Below are positions 25,123 to 36,074 of a DNA stretch of 64,000 bases, piece after piece. The notes under the pieces are model-generated. The model was not told the origin of the DNA. It saw only the letters and a program-made list of their open reading frames with translations, and did not search any database. Position 1 is the first letter of the stretch, and every line of letters begins with the position of its first letter. The stretch is from Clostridium sp. DL-VIII. Lineage in GTDB: Bacteria > Bacillota > Clostridia > Clostridiales > Clostridiaceae. The stretch lies in the NCBI RefSeq assembly GCF_000230835.1, contig NZ_CM001240.1, positions 4,362,279-4,426,278 of the forward strand. The letters are read 5' to 3'. The translations under genes were made by a program, and so were the position numbers.

Positions 25123-27960
25123 CTAAAATAAATCATTGATTTGTTTGAAAAACTCATGGCATCCTTTTATATCATGATTCAAAGCCTCTACTTCAAGTTT
25201 TATTGCCAATTCATGAATGGAAGTTATTCTCAAAGTTCCGGAAGAGCCTTTTAATTCATGCGTCAATTTTGCCAACTTCTCAAATTCATTATTTTTAATA
25301 GCTTCATCAATACCTGATATTAAATCCGGAAGACACTTTATATAATCCTCAAATATTTCCATCGCATCATCTTTATCCAATCCCGTAACTTCAACAAAGC
25401 GATCAATATTATCATCTATTATCTTATTATAATTGGGCTCATCATTTCCATATTTCATATTTTCTTCTATCATCTTAAACATTTTATCAAAATCAATCGG
25501 TTTACTTATGTAAGCATCCATTCCAGCTTTAATACATTTTTCACAATCTCCAGCCATTGCATTAGCAGTCATCGCAATAATTGTAGTATGTTTCTTATCC
25601 CCTTCAAGGTGCCTTATTCTTGCCGTGCTTTCATAACCATCCATAACTGGCATCTGACAATCCATAAAAACAACATCATAATCTTTTTTAGACACTGCAT
25701 CTAACGCATCACTTCCATTTATCGCCACATCACAAGTCATATTACGAGATTTAAGCATCCTTATAACTATTTTACGATTGACTTCATTGTCTTCAACCAA
25801 TAAGATCTTTGGGTTTAGTGCATTATTAAAATTTTTAATATTATGTTTTATTATGGCTTGCTCTTCTTCATTTTCCAAGCCTAGTGTTTTAGCAATGCAG
25901 CTTAACAAGTCATCTTTCTTAACAGGTTTAGCTAAAAGAGTTGAAAATCCATATTCTTTTATAGACTTTATATCTACCTTTTGCGTAACAGATGTTAAAA
26001 GTATTAACTGAATATCCTTTGCAAATGGCATTGTTCTTAATGTTGTTGCAAGTTCATATCCATTCATTCCTGGCATTTGATAGTCTATAAGAGCAATATT
26101 TATTTTATTTTCTGTATTTGCCTTTGAAATAATTGCAGTAATGGCGCTAGTGGCACCTTCAGCTTGAAATATATTTAAACCTGTCTTTTCTAGGTGTGAA
26201 CTAAAAATATTCCTATTATTTTCATTATCATCTACAATTAGAACATTAATATTCTTAAATTTTTCAAAGTCAAATTTCTGTTTATTAGCTCTTTTCGCTA
26301 TTTTTAATCTCACATTAAACTTAAATGTAGAACCTTCCCCAAATACACTCTGAGCCCAAATTTCTCCACCCATCATTTTAACTAATTCATTACATATGGC
26401 AAGTCCAAGTCCTGTCCCTCCATATTTTCTTGTTGTAGATGCATCTGCTTGACTAAAGGATTTAAATATCTTATTAATATCTTCTTTACGTATTCCAATT
26501 CCAGTGTCTTTTACCTCGAAATTCAATAGCGCCATCTCATTTTCTTCCTCTAAATAACTTACAGAAACAGAAATTTCACCTTCCGTTGTAAATTTCACAG
26601 CATTGCTTATAAGATTATTTAATATTTGCCTAAGCCTTGACGGATCACCAATAACTTCTTCTGGCACACCTGATTTAATCATCGCATAAAGTTCGATTCC
26701 TTTTGTAGCAGCTTTTGGCGCTATTAATGAAACAGCATCTTCAATTGTAGTCCTTAAATTAAATTTTATGTTCTCCATAGTAAGTTTTTTAGCTTCGATT
26801 TTTGAAAAATCCAGTATATCATTAACAATATCTAATAATATGTCAGACGCAGATTTAGCTTCACGTATAAATTCTCTTTGTTCCGTTGACAAATCAGTTG
26901 ACTGCAGCAATTCAAGAAAACCAAATATTCCATTCATTGGCGTCCTTATTTCATGAGACATATTAGCAATGAACTGACTCTTTGCTATATTGGCAGCTTC
27001 AGCCTGTTCTTTCGCTTTATAAAGTTCAGTTTCAGCTTTCCTTTGTTCTGTAATGTCATTAGCTGTACAAATTAGATACATTATATTTCCCGCTTCATCT
27101 AATTGAGGCTTACTTTTTATTTTTAATAATCTATTTTCGCCTTTCCAATTCTTGATCTCAAGTTCCTTTTTAATAGGCATATTACTTTGAAACAATTCCC
27201 AATTAAATTCTGAAAGTTTATTAGCAGTATTTATGTCAAATACATCATATAAATCCTGAAAGTCCATATCACTTTTGTTCTTTCCAAAAAACTTTGCATG
27301 GGCCTCATTAACAGTTGCATATGAAGTAACATTTTTCAATGCCCATATTTGTGCTTCAGAATTATTAAGTAAAATCGCTTGTCCATTAATTGTCGACTTA
27401 TAAGTTTTTTCCTTCTCTATTCTTGCTTTCGTATATGAAAAAACTTTCGAAATGTCTTTTAATGCCTTCATACTATTTTTTTCCCATATTATATATCTAG
27501 ACAAACTTTCATAACCTATAAAACCGACTAATTTATCTTCATCTTCTAATGGAATTGTAAGAGAAGATTTTATTTCCTCCATCCTAAAAGCCTCTGCTTC
27601 CAACATGGCTTCATCAGGAATATCCTCTTTGTTATTTATTGCAACAAATCCATTGTTTTTAATTTCTCGAATAAGCCAAGGAAATGCGTAAACCGCCTCT
27701 TCTTCTTCTACTTCTCTTTTAGGTTTTACACTTTCTTTATTCCACTGACAATCTATCCGCATAAAAGTAGGATCTTTAGAAAAATAATAAATATAAATCC
27801 TATCAAGATCAAAGAGATTACCTATTTCTTCAAATGATCTTTTAAACTCACTTTGATAATTAGTGCTATGTATATATGAGAACTTTTGAAAAGTATTATA
27901 AATTAACTTTTCATATTCATCTGAATCCCTAATAATTTCATACATATCCTTATCCCCCAT
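25123..27960 (-). CDS. Hybrid sensor histidine kinase (GAF-PAS-HisKA-HATPase-REC-REC-Hpt)
   Basis: 945 residues with no membrane segment. GAF domain (about 20-185), PAS (about 195-315), HisKA with [11 protein letters not shown] (about 335), HATPase with DTGIGI and GGTGLGLAI, two receiver domains (phosphoacceptors in [11 protein letters not shown] and [11 protein letters not shown]) and a C-terminal Hpt domain with [13 protein letters not shown]. It is a full phosphorelay in one chain, similar to BarA-type kinases. Its start is 17 bases after the stop of the HD-GYP gene upstream and it is followed by the single-domain regulator, so the three probably form one signalling unit linking a cytoplasmic signal to c-di-GMP breakdown. 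Confidence 0.93.
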   Translation of the reverse strand: MGDKDMYEIIRDSDEYEKLIYNTFQKFSYIHSTNYQSEFKRSFEEIGNLFDLDRIYIYYFSKDPTFMRIDCQWNKESVKPKREVEEEEAVYAFPWLIREIKNNGFVAINNKEDIPDEAMLEAEAFRMEEIKSSLTIPLEDEDKLVGFIGYESLSRYIIWEKNSMKALKDISKVFSYTKARIEKEKTYKSTINGQAILLNNSEAQIWALKNVTSYATVNEAHAKFFGKNKSDMDFQDLYDVFDINTANKLSEFNWELFQSNMPIKKELEIKNWKGENRLLKIKSKPQLDEAGNIMYLICTANDITEQRKAETELYKAKEQAEAANIAKSQFIANMSHEIRTPMNGIFGFLELLQSTDLSTEQREFIREAKSASDILLDIVNDILDFSKIEAKKLTMENIKFNLRTTIEDAVSLIAPKAATKGIELYAMIKSGVPEEVIGDPSRLRQILNNLISNAVKFTTEGEISVSVSYLEEENEMALLNFEVKDTGIGIRKEDINKIFKSFSQADASTTRKYGGTGLGLAICNELVKMMGGEIWAQSVFGEGSTFKFNVRLKIAKRANKQKFDFEKFKNINVLIVDDNENNRNIFSSHLEKTGLNIFQAEGATSAITAIISKANTENKINIALIDYQMPGMNGYELATTLRTMPFAKDIQLILLTSVTQKVDIKSIKEYGFSTLLAKPVKKDDLLSCIAKTLGLENEEEQAIIKHNIKNFNNALNPKILLVEDNEVNRKIVIRMLKSRNMTCDVAINGSDALDAVSKKDYDVVFMDCQMPVMDGYESTARIRHLEGDKKHTTIIAMTANAMAGDCEKCIKAGMDAYISKPIDFDKMFKMIEENMKYGNDEPNYNKIIDDNIDRFVEVTGLDKDDAMEIFEDYIKCLPDLISGIDEAIKNNEFEKLAKLTHELKGSSGTLRITSIHELAIKLEVEALNHDIKGCHEFFKQINDLF

Positions 27961-27977
27961 AAAACTCTTCCCCTAAT

Positions 27978-29060
27978 CTAAATTTCACAAGCCTTTGAAA
28001 TAAATAATGTTAATTCTTTTAATAAATCAACTTCATACGGTTCTGAAATTGTATTTCCATTTTTATCATATATAACTTTTACTACTGGACGCAGCGGCAT
28101 AGAAGTATTTTGCTTTATTACTAAGCCCTTTTCGTTTGAGCTTAAAATTACAGCACTTCCTGTTGGGAATGCAGCTATATTCCTAGTAAATTTTTTTACA
28201 ATTTCCCCATCAAAATAAATATTACTCATTCCTACAAGATATTCAATAACTTCATTTACACTTTTAGGCCCAGATCCATTCTTACCAGTTATCAAATTAT
28301 CAAACGCATCACATATTGATACTATTTTTGCAATTTCGTTTATTTCATTACCTTTTAATTTTAACGGATAACCACTGCCATCACTTCTTTCATGGTGCAT
28401 TAGTGCAGTTACCTTTACATAGGCATTCCATTGATGCTGCTCACCTAAAAAATCATAGCCGACTTTTGGATGATGAAGTTCAATATATGAATCCAATTCT
28501 TCCCTAGTTTTAAATTCTGATATAATTTTCTTATCATTCATTATTTTTATTCTACCTATATCATGCAGCATTGCAGCTGCTGCTACATCTTTAAGCTTTG
28601 ACATGGTATACCCCATATGCGTTCCTATTATTGTAGCTAATACACAAACATTCACAGAATGAGTATATATATTATTGTCGCTTGCACTTATTTCTGCAAC
28701 ATTTATTAAAACATCTTTATTTGAAAGTATATCCTCAATAACTGAGTTTACTGAATTCATGACACTTTTATTATCAGTTTTTCCTTCACGACAATATATT
28801 TGAATCATCTCTTTTACCGCATGCTTACTCATTTGCCTTGTTTTATCAGAAATACTCTCCTCAATTTCTATATTCTTTGATATTTCGTCATCAATATATA
28901 CAGAAATGATTCCAAGTTCTTTAATTCTTTCAATATAATAGGGTTTAAGTTTTACTCCAACACTAAGTAAGACTCTGCCTGATTCATCGAAAATTTGTTT
29001 TCCAAGTATTTCATCTCCTTTTAGGCTGGAGACATTAACAACTCTCATAGAAACCTCCAA
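27978..29060 (-). CDS. HD-GYP c-di-GMP phosphodiesterase
   Basis: 360 residues. A short N-terminal domain typical of clostridial HD-GYP proteins (LGKQIFDESGRVLLSVGVKL, about 12-65) and an HD-GYP domain (about 125-320) with HDIGRIKI and HHERSDGSGYP, all metal ligands visible. HD-GYP enzymes hydrolyse cyclic di-GMP. It heads the operon with the hybrid kinase and the receiver protein. GGTTTC-type context before the ATG includes a GGAGG site. Confidence 0.92.
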   Translation of the reverse strand: MEVSMRVVNVSSLKGDEILGKQIFDESGRVLLSVGVKLKPYYIERIKELGIISVYIDDEISKNIEIEESISDKTRQMSKHAVKEMIQIYCREGKTDNKSVMNSVNSVIEDILSNKDVLINVAEISASDNNIYTHSVNVCVLATIIGTHMGYTMSKLKDVAAAAMLHDIGRIKIMNDKKIISEFKTREELDSYIELHHPKVGYDFLGEQHQWNAYVKVTALMHHERSDGSGYPLKLKGNEINEIAKIVSICDAFDNLITGKNGSGPKSVNEVIEYLVGMSNIYFDGEIVKKFTRNIAAFPTGSAVILSSNEKGLVIKQNTSMPLRPVVKVIYDKNGNTISEPYEVDLLKELTLFISKACEI

Positions 29061-29287
29061 ATGAATAATTACCTTATCTAATAGACAATTTAAATTATTT
29101 TATCATTATATTAAGTCCAGTATTATCCTACCAATTAAGCCAAAAATAGCATATTGTTAAGATTAATACTTCTTTAATTATATTAGCATATTATTACACA
29201 TTTGGCTACAATAAAGGGATGAATTAAAAGGTTTGCCAAGTTAATGACTTAAAATTATAAAAATCAAATATCTCTTCTAACCTTATT

Positions 29288-29377
29288 CTAAAATTTTAGT
29301 GCAGTATAATATATGAATACATAAATCAATATAGCAAATACTGAAAATATAGAAAAATACACTATTAATTTTGACAT
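29288..29377 (-). CDS. 29-aa membrane peptide
   Basis: MSKLIVYFSIFSVFAILIY... is a single membrane helix. AAAGGAG precedes the ATG by 8 bases, and a TTGCAA-17-TACAAT promoter lies at 29405-29433. No family recognised; its size resembles small regulatory or toxin-like membrane peptides. Confidence 0.6.
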   Translation of the reverse strand: MSKLIVYFSIFSVFAILIYVFIYYTALKF

Positions 29378-29404
29378 GTATCAAACTCCTTTCATATAAT
29401 CTAT

Positions 29405-29433
29405 ATTGTAATATTAATATAATTATTTTGCAA
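29405..29433 (-). promoter_or_regulatory. Promoter of 29-aa peptide
   Basis: On the minus strand TTGCAA, 17 bases, TACAAT, about 28 bases before the ATG at 29377. Confidence 0.6.
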
Positions 29434-29446
29434 TTAACTGAAAACA

Positions 29447-29480
29447 GAGGCAAATCAAGCATTTCTACTTAATTTGCCTC
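29447..29480. terminator. Stem-loop between divergent units
   Basis: GAGGCAAAT-C-AAG / CTT-A-ATTTGCCTC, 12 bp with one mismatch, followed on the plus strand by TAAAATATTATTTTTTT. It may insulate the 29-aa gene from the kinase. Confidence 0.45.
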
Positions 29481-29646
29481 TAAAATATTATTTTTTTATA
29501 ACAAATTATGATTATATTTATGAATTATACAGTTTTCATTATTTTTCTTCTAATTCAAAATATAGTAAAGCATATTCTTATATGGTATTATATTTTTATA
29601 CTAAAATGCAATTTAAATCTATTTCTATACTAATGGGGGGAGTACT

Positions 29647-31989
29647 TTGAATAATGATTTATTATATCATGTACGAAAATCTATAATTAAAGAAAGGAAT
29701 GACATTATACTAGATGTAAATGACAATTTTTTAGATCTAACACAGTTCAGTAAGAACGAATTATGTGGAAAAAACATTACTGATGTCTTACAAACGTTAT
29801 TTAGGGGTAACTATAAAATCAACATAACTGAGGAGGAATTTGATTCTGTAATATTTACTAAAAGCTTTGATGTAAGATTTATCAAGGTAAAAAAATATAA
29901 AAACTTTAACAATAACAGTACTTTATATATTTTTAATGAATTAGAAAACTCAAGATTAGACAATAAACTGCTTTTCATTGAAAACTTAATAAACGATAAT
30001 AAAATAGGTATAGGAATTTATACTGCTAATGACTTAAAACTTATTAAGTCAAATCAAAAATACTTAGATTACATGCCAAAACCTTTTAATAAAAAGGAAC
30101 TTGTTTATGGAAAATGCATACATGAATTTATAGATAACATTGAAAAATATGGTACAAGGAATATTTTTTTTAAAGCTATAAAAAATAATAAACCTACATA
30201 CTTAACCGAATTGCCAGAATTTCTTTTAGACCATAATGATTACTGGGACAACACTATTACTCCAATTTATGAAAATGGAGAAGTAAAATTTGTTATGTCT
30301 ATGTTAGAAAACGTTACTGATAGAGTCCTTAGCCGAAAACATATACAAGCAAAAAACAAACAATTAGGGGCTATTATTGAAGGTGTTGAAGATATAATTT
30401 CAATAGTTGATAAACATGGGAAATACATAACTAAAAGCAACATATTTAAAAACTTATTTGATAATATTGATAATAAGGATGATGATTTAGAACATTTAAT
30501 TAAATCTGGCATCTATTATGATTTACATAACAATCCATTATCTTCAGATAATCTATGTTTTAATAAATTATTAAAAGGAATAAAAATGAAAGATCAAAAG
30601 CTAAAATATATATCATTAAATAAAGAATATTATTTTTCCTGTACTACAATACCTATTTTTGATGACAATAATAAATTCGAAACAGGGATTATAGTGACAC
30701 AAGATATTACTGAACTCGTAAAAAACACAAAGCTTATGTACAATCAAAAAAAAGAACTTGAAGTAATATTTGATAACATATACGATGGAATAGCAATAAT
30801 AAACAAAAGTGGTAAATACACAAAAACCAATAAATTTTTTACGAACGTCCTAACTGCAGATAACAGCCTGGTAACTTTGGATAGAATTGGAGAAACTTTG
30901 ATTAAAGGACAAAAATATTATAATGAAAATGATGAAGAACTAACTATAGAAGATTTGCCATCATATAAGGTTTTGAAAGGCGAAATTGTAAAAGACCAAC
31001 GAGTAATACTAAAAAAGAAGTACGGAAAAACTTATCTTGATTTTAATGGAATTCCTATTTTTGATGAAAATAAAAACTTTCAGTGTGGTATAATTCTTTC
31101 ACATGATATATCACATATTATAAAAAATAATATTAGATTAAAAGAAGAACAACTTCTCATTCTTAAAGCAGAACATGAAAAGTTAGAAGAAGCTGAAAAA
31201 AACATTGTAATGAAAGATGAATTTATAAGCCTAATTTCTCATGAATTCAAAACGCCATTAAATGTAATATTTTCTGCAATTCAATTAATTGAAAGTGCAT
31301 ACATAAATGATATACCTGATAAAGTGAAGAGTTTAATAAAAAATATAAAACAAAATACATTTAGGCAGTTGCGACTTGTAAATAATTTATTAGATATTAC
31401 TAGATTAAACTCAGGACAGTTTAAATTACATATACAAAATATTGATATTGTATCCTTAACAAAACAAATTTCCCACTCCGTAAAATTATATTCAAATCAA
31501 AAAAATATTAAATTACTCTTTAAATGTAGTTTATTATATAGAGAAATAGCTATTGATGATGAAAAATTCGAACGGATTATGTTAAACCTTCTTTCTAATG
31601 CAATAAAATTTACAGATGAGGGCGGTACTGTTTCTGTAAGCCTTGGTGAAAATATTGATACAAATTCTATAATAGTCGAGGTATCTGATACAGGAATAGG
31701 AATTCCTAAAGATAAACAAAAGCTTATATTTGAAAGATTTGGCCAAGTGGAAAACAACTTATCAAGGCCTGCTGAAGGAACAGGAATTGGATTATTTCTT
31801 GTAAAGAAATTAGTAGATGCTTTAAATGGGAGAATATCATTGGAAAGTGAGCCCAATAGTGGAAGCACTTTTAGAATAACTTTACCAGCAAATCAATATT
31901 TGGATGCTGATAACTCAGAAGTATTTAATAACGGAAATAATACATTAGTTAATGCACTAAACGTTGAATTTTCAGACGTATATCTATAA
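29647..31989 (+). CDS. Soluble multi-PAS sensor histidine kinase, orphan
   Basis: 780 residues without a membrane segment. Several PAS-like domains (about 15-90, 110-230, 240-355, 370-490), a HisKA domain with LISHEFKTPLNVIF and an HATPase with NLLSNAIKF, DTGIGIP and GTGIGLFLV. It ends in a tail NALNVEFSDVYL that is shared with the kinases at 41843 and 47759. No response regulator is adjacent, so it is an orphan; such clostridial orphan kinases can phosphorylate Spo0A. The start is TTG behind GGGGGGAG. Confidence 0.9.
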   Translation: MNNDLLYHVRKSIIKERNDIILDVNDNFLDLTQFSKNELCGKNITDVLQTLFRGNYKINITEEEFDSVIFTKSFDVRFIKVKKYKNFNNNSTLYIFNELENSRLDNKLLFIENLINDNKIGIGIYTANDLKLIKSNQKYLDYMPKPFNKKELVYGKCIHEFIDNIEKYGTRNIFFKAIKNNKPTYLTELPEFLLDHNDYWDNTITPIYENGEVKFVMSMLENVTDRVLSRKHIQAKNKQLGAIIEGVEDIISIVDKHGKYITKSNIFKNLFDNIDNKDDDLEHLIKSGIYYDLHNNPLSSDNLCFNKLLKGIKMKDQKLKYISLNKEYYFSCTTIPIFDDNNKFETGIIVTQDITELVKNTKLMYNQKKELEVIFDNIYDGIAIINKSGKYTKTNKFFTNVLTADNSLVTLDRIGETLIKGQKYYNENDEELTIEDLPSYKVLKGEIVKDQRVILKKKYGKTYLDFNGIPIFDENKNFQCGIILSHDISHIIKNNIRLKEEQLLILKAEHEKLEEAEKNIVMKDEFISLISHEFKTPLNVIFSAIQLIESAYINDIPDKVKSLIKNIKQNTFRQLRLVNNLLDITRLNSGQFKLHIQNIDIVSLTKQISHSVKLYSNQKNIKLLFKCSLLYREIAIDDEKFERIMLNLLSNAIKFTDEGGTVSVSLGENIDTNSIIVEVSDTGIGIPKDKQKLIFERFGQVENNLSRPAEGTGIGLFLVKKLVDALNGRISLESEPNSGSTFRITLPANQYLDADNSEVFNNGNNTLVNALNVEFSDVYL

Positions 31990-32017
31990 CAAAAAGGGCA
32001 AGTAAGCCCTTTTTTGT
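31988..32017 (+). terminator. Terminator of PAS kinase
   Basis: AACAAAAAGGGC/GCCCTTTTTTGTT stem with a 6-nt loop; the T-run is part of the arm, just after the stop codon. Confidence 0.75.
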
Positions 32018-32119
32018 TATAAATATTTCTCAATTCATAAATGAAAAAATATTATTCTAACATTCCAATAAACATTTAAATTTACTTTAAATCGTATAAT
32101 TTGGTTCCTTGATTTATAT

Positions 32120-32302
32120 CTAACTTTTCATTATTTGAATTATTATGTTAACCGTACTTCTATTAATATATGCAATAATACTAAACAATATTTTTCCTAG
32201 GGCACTTCTATTTATATTGAATAACTCAGCAATAATTTTCAAAAGAGTTATAAATGCTTCCCTATTTAATTTATGTATTATTATCAACAAGAAGCTAAAC
32301 AT
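32120..32302 (-). CDS. Possible 60-aa protein coupled to exonuclease
   Basis: The ATG overlaps the exonuclease stop (TAATG), which suggests coupling, but there is no family match and the sequence is simple and hydrophobic. It may be chance. Confidence 0.25.
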   Translation of the reverse strand: MFSFLLIIIHKLNREAFITLLKIIAELFNINRSALGKILFSIIAYINRSTVNIIIQIMKS

Positions 32303-33228
32303 TAATTAAAACATAACTTCAAAAATTCTTCTTCATTTAATATTCTTATATCTTGTCCTTTTTTCTTTAAATCCATAGTTTTTTTAAGCTTATTGCTCAT
32401 CTCTTCTCTAGTCAAATCATACACTTCTTTAGTATTGGTAATTAAACAGGTTGTCTTCTTTGTCACAGAACTCCCTACTGCTCCCCCAAGCTTTTTTACT
32501 AGCCCTATTGCCTCATCTCTTGTCATAGAGGCTAAACCACCTGTAAATACAACGACTTCATTTTCAAAGTTGATATAATTGAGATATTTCCCTGTTTCTT
32601 CATTTTTCTTTGACGGACACCTGATTGATCTACTTATGATTCTTCCTTTTGTTGACGAGGGTATGTATCCATTTTTATCAACACTTCCTAAAGTTACTCC
32701 AGTCATTATTGATATTTCATTAATATCTTTTGTTCCTAATTCTTCTGCTATGTTAATCAGAATATTAGCACAAGCTATTGCATCAGCTAAAGCATCATGA
32801 TGTTTAAATTCAAAACCTAAGAATTTATTTACCGTATTAAGCCTTGCATTATCAAGTTCGCTATAAAAATTTCTAGAAAGCTTCATTGTACATATATACT
32901 GAAAGCTTGGTGCTTTTATATTATAAAGTTCTAATGTATTTCTTAATACTGATATATCAAATGATGCATTATGGGCTATAACTAAATTATCATTGAAATA
33001 ATGCTTAATTTTCTCCCATACTTTATCAAATTCCAATTCATCTCGAACCGTACTTGGCCGTATTCCATGGATTCCAATATTTATTGGCATAAATCTCATT
33101 TCCTTAGGTTTTATTAAGTAATGTACTTTTTCTATCATTTTTCCATTTTCTATAACTACTATTCCTATAGAGCATGGGCTATTTCTCTTCTCATTAGCCG
33201 TTTCAAAATCTATACTTACAAAATTCAT
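32302..33228 (-). CDS. DnaQ-type 3'-5' exonuclease with BRCT domain
   Basis: 308 residues. DEDDh exonuclease domain (about 1-165): DFETAN (D7, E9), AHNASFD and the final HHDALADA with the catalytic His and Asp. A BRCT domain (about 220-308) shows VVFTGGLASMTRDEAIGLVKKLGG and the typical TTCLIT strand. This arrangement occurs in clostridial proteins related to the epsilon proofreading subunit and to YprB-like repair factors; the BRCT part resembles that of DNA ligase. It is probably a repair exonuclease rather than the replicative proofreader, which in firmicutes is inside PolC. Confidence 0.9.
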   Translation of the reverse strand: MNFVSIDFETANEKRNSPCSIGIVVIENGKMIEKVHYLIKPKEMRFMPINIGIHGIRPSTVRDELEFDKVWEKIKHYFNDNLVIAHNASFDISVLRNTLELYNIKAPSFQYICTMKLSRNFYSELDNARLNTVNKFLGFEFKHHDALADAIACANILINIAEELGTKDINEISIMTGVTLGSVDKNGYIPSSTKGRIISRSIRCPSKKNEETGKYLNYINFENEVVVFTGGLASMTRDEAIGLVKKLGGAVGSSVTKKTTCLITNTKEVYDLTREEMSNKLKKTMDLKKKGQDIRILNEEEFLKLCFN

Positions 33229-33299
33229 TTATTTTCTCCTGCTTCATACTATGATAAATTATTATACACTATAATTTATAACACTTTCATCATTGTATT

Positions 33300-33986
33300 T
33301 TATTTATTTCTACAGGCTTTACTATTTATATGATTACATTCTGACACTGGTTTTATTGCATTACCATTGTCACATGTGCACCAAGACTGTGATTGGAAGG
33401 CCAAAAATATTCCTACCCATCTATTAGTTTTTTCGAAGTAAATAAGTATTCCTCCATCCTGCCATATACCATTGTCTTTTTTCCAGTTATCTGTACTCCC
33501 TTGATTCATATGAATATCATGCATTCCATTTCCTGGTTCAAACTTAAAATATTTATCACTTTTATTTTCTGGTCCCCACTTTTCTCCATATGCATAAATT
33601 ACTGATTCATTACCTATAGCCTTTTTTATATAGAAATCAATTTTTTCATTTAAATCATTATCAGGACCAGTCACCCTAGAAGCAAGAGGTATCATTTTTG
33701 ATGATTCGAATAAATCCCCTCTTATATAATCTAATGCCATGTTTAAAGAATTACTTTGTATTTCTGTAAATCCGGATTTCAACTTTAGAAATTTATCAAT
33801 ATTTTTCCACTTAAAATCTTCATTAATAAAATACAATACCTCTGATGGGTATTCCTCTGATTTAACATTAATAGCAATTCTATACTTCACATCATTTTCA
33901 TCTTTGACAAGAACTTGATAATGAAATTTACCCATTTGTGAGTTAATAGCTTTCGCTTTGAGTACTCCATAGTTTTTTAATGACAA
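33300..33986 (-). CDS. YukJ-like DUF2278 protein
   Basis: 228 residues. Start NYGVLKAKAI and the central GNGMHDIHMNQGS motif identify the DUF2278 (YukJ) family, found in bacilli, actinomycetes and some clostridia without a known function. The C-terminus carries a short Cys-rich end (CTCDNGN...CNH...C) that might bind metal. No neighbour explains it. AGGGAGT before ATG. Confidence 0.8.
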   Translation of the reverse strand: MSLKNYGVLKAKAINSQMGKFHYQVLVKDENDVKYRIAINVKSEEYPSEVLYFINEDFKWKNIDKFLKLKSGFTEIQSNSLNMALDYIRGDLFESSKMIPLASRVTGPDNDLNEKIDFYIKKAIGNESVIYAYGEKWGPENKSDKYFKFEPGNGMHDIHMNQGSTDNWKKDNGIWQDGGILIYFEKTNRWVGIFLAFQSQSWCTCDNGNAIKPVSECNHINSKACRNK

Positions 33987-34029
33987 TCAAATCACTCCCT
34001 AATAGAAATTTTCACCAAAATAATAAAAT

Positions 34030-34071
34030 AGCACAATATAATAACTATATGTTTGGTAATTATATTGTGCT
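34030..34071 (-). terminator. Terminator of 42-aa gene
   Basis: A perfect 13-bp stem AGCACAATATAAT/ATTATATTGTGCT followed on the minus strand by ATTTTATTATTTT. Confidence 0.75.
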
Positions 34072-34107
34072 TAATACTTGATAGTATTATATAGATTTAT
34101 TAAATTA

Positions 34108-34236
34108 TTATTTTTCCAGACGTGGAAGTCCCCTTATTGGCTTATGTCTTTTTCTATTTTTTGCTGGCATTGATGTGTCTGAAGAATTATTTTCACTCTC
34201 ATCATTATCTGATGTAATAAATTTGTATTTTGTCAT
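34108..34236 (-). CDS. 42-aa basic-tail small protein
   Basis: MTKYKFITSDNDESENN... with an acidic, Ser-rich first half and a basic end (KNRKRHKPIRGLPRLEK). GAGGTG stands 7 bases before ATG, and its own terminator is at 34030-34071. No family recognised; it could be a small nucleic-acid-binding or regulatory protein. Confidence 0.6.
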   Translation of the reverse strand: MTKYKFITSDNDESENNSSDTSMPAKNRKRHKPIRGLPRLEK

Positions 34237-34486
34237 TTTTTTCACCTCAATTTTACTTTTTGCATTTTATATGTTTTATATTCATAGTTTAAGTATCGAT
34301 TCATTAAAATTTTATAAATTATAGCTTTACTTAAAAACTGAACTCATATTATCTACAATTTACAACCATATTGATACATTATATACAAGAAATAATAATA
34401 TTTATCTGTAACAAAATTGTGATAATTAAGGAGTAATATATAAATGTCTTTAACTAAAATTACATTGTTATAAAGGAGTTCATCAT

Positions 34487-36070
34487 ATGCTAGCATTTAT
34501 AAAAAAAACAATATATGTAATACTTATTTTTTTTATGGGACTTTTTATAGTATCCTCATTTTTTGTCAGAGCAAAGTACAATTCTTATGTTTATGGTGAT
34601 AGACCTATTCTTCAAAGACAGAATCTTGGTATTTTCATATTACTTATAACAGTAATAATTATATTAAACATAATCCTATATAAATTATCCTTAAAATTGA
34701 ATAAATATAGAAAAAAATTTGTAATTTCATTAACATTGCTCTTTAGCTTTTTCATTCAAATAATTATTATATTTTTATTTACAAAATTACCTGAAGCTGA
34801 TTCCAAGACAGTACTTTCATTAGCTTTAAATATGCTATATAAAAATGATTATTCTTCATTTCAACATGGTGGATATCTTTATATGTTCCCTTTTAATTAT
34901 TCCACTGTATTATATTTAAAGGCATTGTTATCAATATTTCCAAATAACTATTTAGTTATAAAAATTTTCAATATAATATTTACACTTGTTACAACTTTTA
35001 TGATTTACCTAATATATAAAGAGATAAATTATAAATCAAGAGACAATGACTATGGTATATTAATATTTGCTGCAGCATATATACCATCCTTACTTATGAG
35101 CAATTACATATATAATGATATTATAGCAACAACACTATTAACCACTGCTATATACTTTTTAATAAGATTTGTAAAAGAAAAAGCTTTTAAATATATTATT
35201 ATTTCTTCAATCCTTTTATCTATTGGAAATTATTTCAGAAGTATAGGTGCTCTTATTTTAATAGCTGGAGTTATATACATTTTACTAAATACAACAGAAA
35301 TTGGCCGTAAGCAAGTTTTAAAAGCCCTTTGTGTGCTAGTTCTGTTATTTAACATTCCAAACTTAATTCAAAATATTTCTCTAAAGGCTACTGGTGTTGT
35401 AAGTGAATCAGTCACAAAAAATTCTGCTCCTATTTATATGTGGCTAAATATGGGTATGAATAAAGATACCTTTGGTTATTGGGATAATATGAAAAGCTAC
35501 ACCATATACCAAAGGCAGGGAGACTATGATAAAGAAAAAAGTACAGAATTGTTTAAATCAGAAATTAGTAATAAATTATCCAGTATGTCCTTTAGTGATC
35601 TAGTAAATCTATACTATAATAAATTAATCTGGACCTGGACTGAAGGTACCTACCAAATTGAAACCTATGGAATTGGTAATGGAGCGTCATCTAATTCTAG
35701 ACAAAGAATAGCGAGAGAAAATACTGGGTATAGCTATCCTACTTTTGCCACCAATTTGTTTAAAGGAGATTCAAAATATAGAAGCGGATTAAATTGGATA
35801 TTGTATGTAACTAACTTCTTAATGTATTGTTTTATTTTTACACGCTTGATAAGTTCCTTAAGATCAAAGAGATATGACGAAATATTCTTAAACTTAGTTA
35901 TTTTAGGCTTTATAGGTTTCTATATCTTGTGGGAGATTAAGTCTAGATATCTTTATCCAATATATCCTTTATTGATAATATTATCTTATATAGGATTTAA
36001 AGATGTATATGAATTTATATTAAAGAAAAATTTCCTACAATTTATATCACCATTCAGAAAGAAGGCATAA
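34487..36070 (+). CDS. GT-C membrane glycosyltransferase (family 39-like)
   Basis: 527 residues with about 11-12 membrane segments; the first is at about 8-27. The loop after helix 2-3 (YKNDYSSFQHGGYLYMFPFN) and the large C-terminal loop (about 310-420) resemble polyprenyl-phosphate-dependent mannosyl/arabinosyl transferases (GT39/GT83). These move a sugar from a lipid carrier onto a protein, teichoic acid or lipid outside the membrane. It overlaps no gene and is followed after 4 bases by a small lipoprotein gene, so the two likely form an operon. AAAGGAG before ATG. Confidence 0.8.
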   Translation: MLAFIKKTIYVILIFFMGLFIVSSFFVRAKYNSYVYGDRPILQRQNLGIFILLITVIIILNIILYKLSLKLNKYRKKFVISLTLLFSFFIQIIIIFLFTKLPEADSKTVLSLALNMLYKNDYSSFQHGGYLYMFPFNYSTVLYLKALLSIFPNNYLVIKIFNIIFTLVTTFMIYLIYKEINYKSRDNDYGILIFAAAYIPSLLMSNYIYNDIIATTLLTTAIYFLIRFVKEKAFKYIIISSILLSIGNYFRSIGALILIAGVIYILLNTTEIGRKQVLKALCVLVLLFNIPNLIQNISLKATGVVSESVTKNSAPIYMWLNMGMNKDTFGYWDNMKSYTIYQRQGDYDKEKSTELFKSEISNKLSSMSFSDLVNLYYNKLIWTWTEGTYQIETYGIGNGASSNSRQRIARENTGYSYPTFATNLFKGDSKYRSGLNWILYVTNFLMYCFIFTRLISSLRSKRYDEIFLNLVILGFIGFYILWEIKSRYLYPIYPLLIILSYIGFKDVYEFILKKNFLQFISPFRKKA

Positions 36071-36074
36071 CAAT

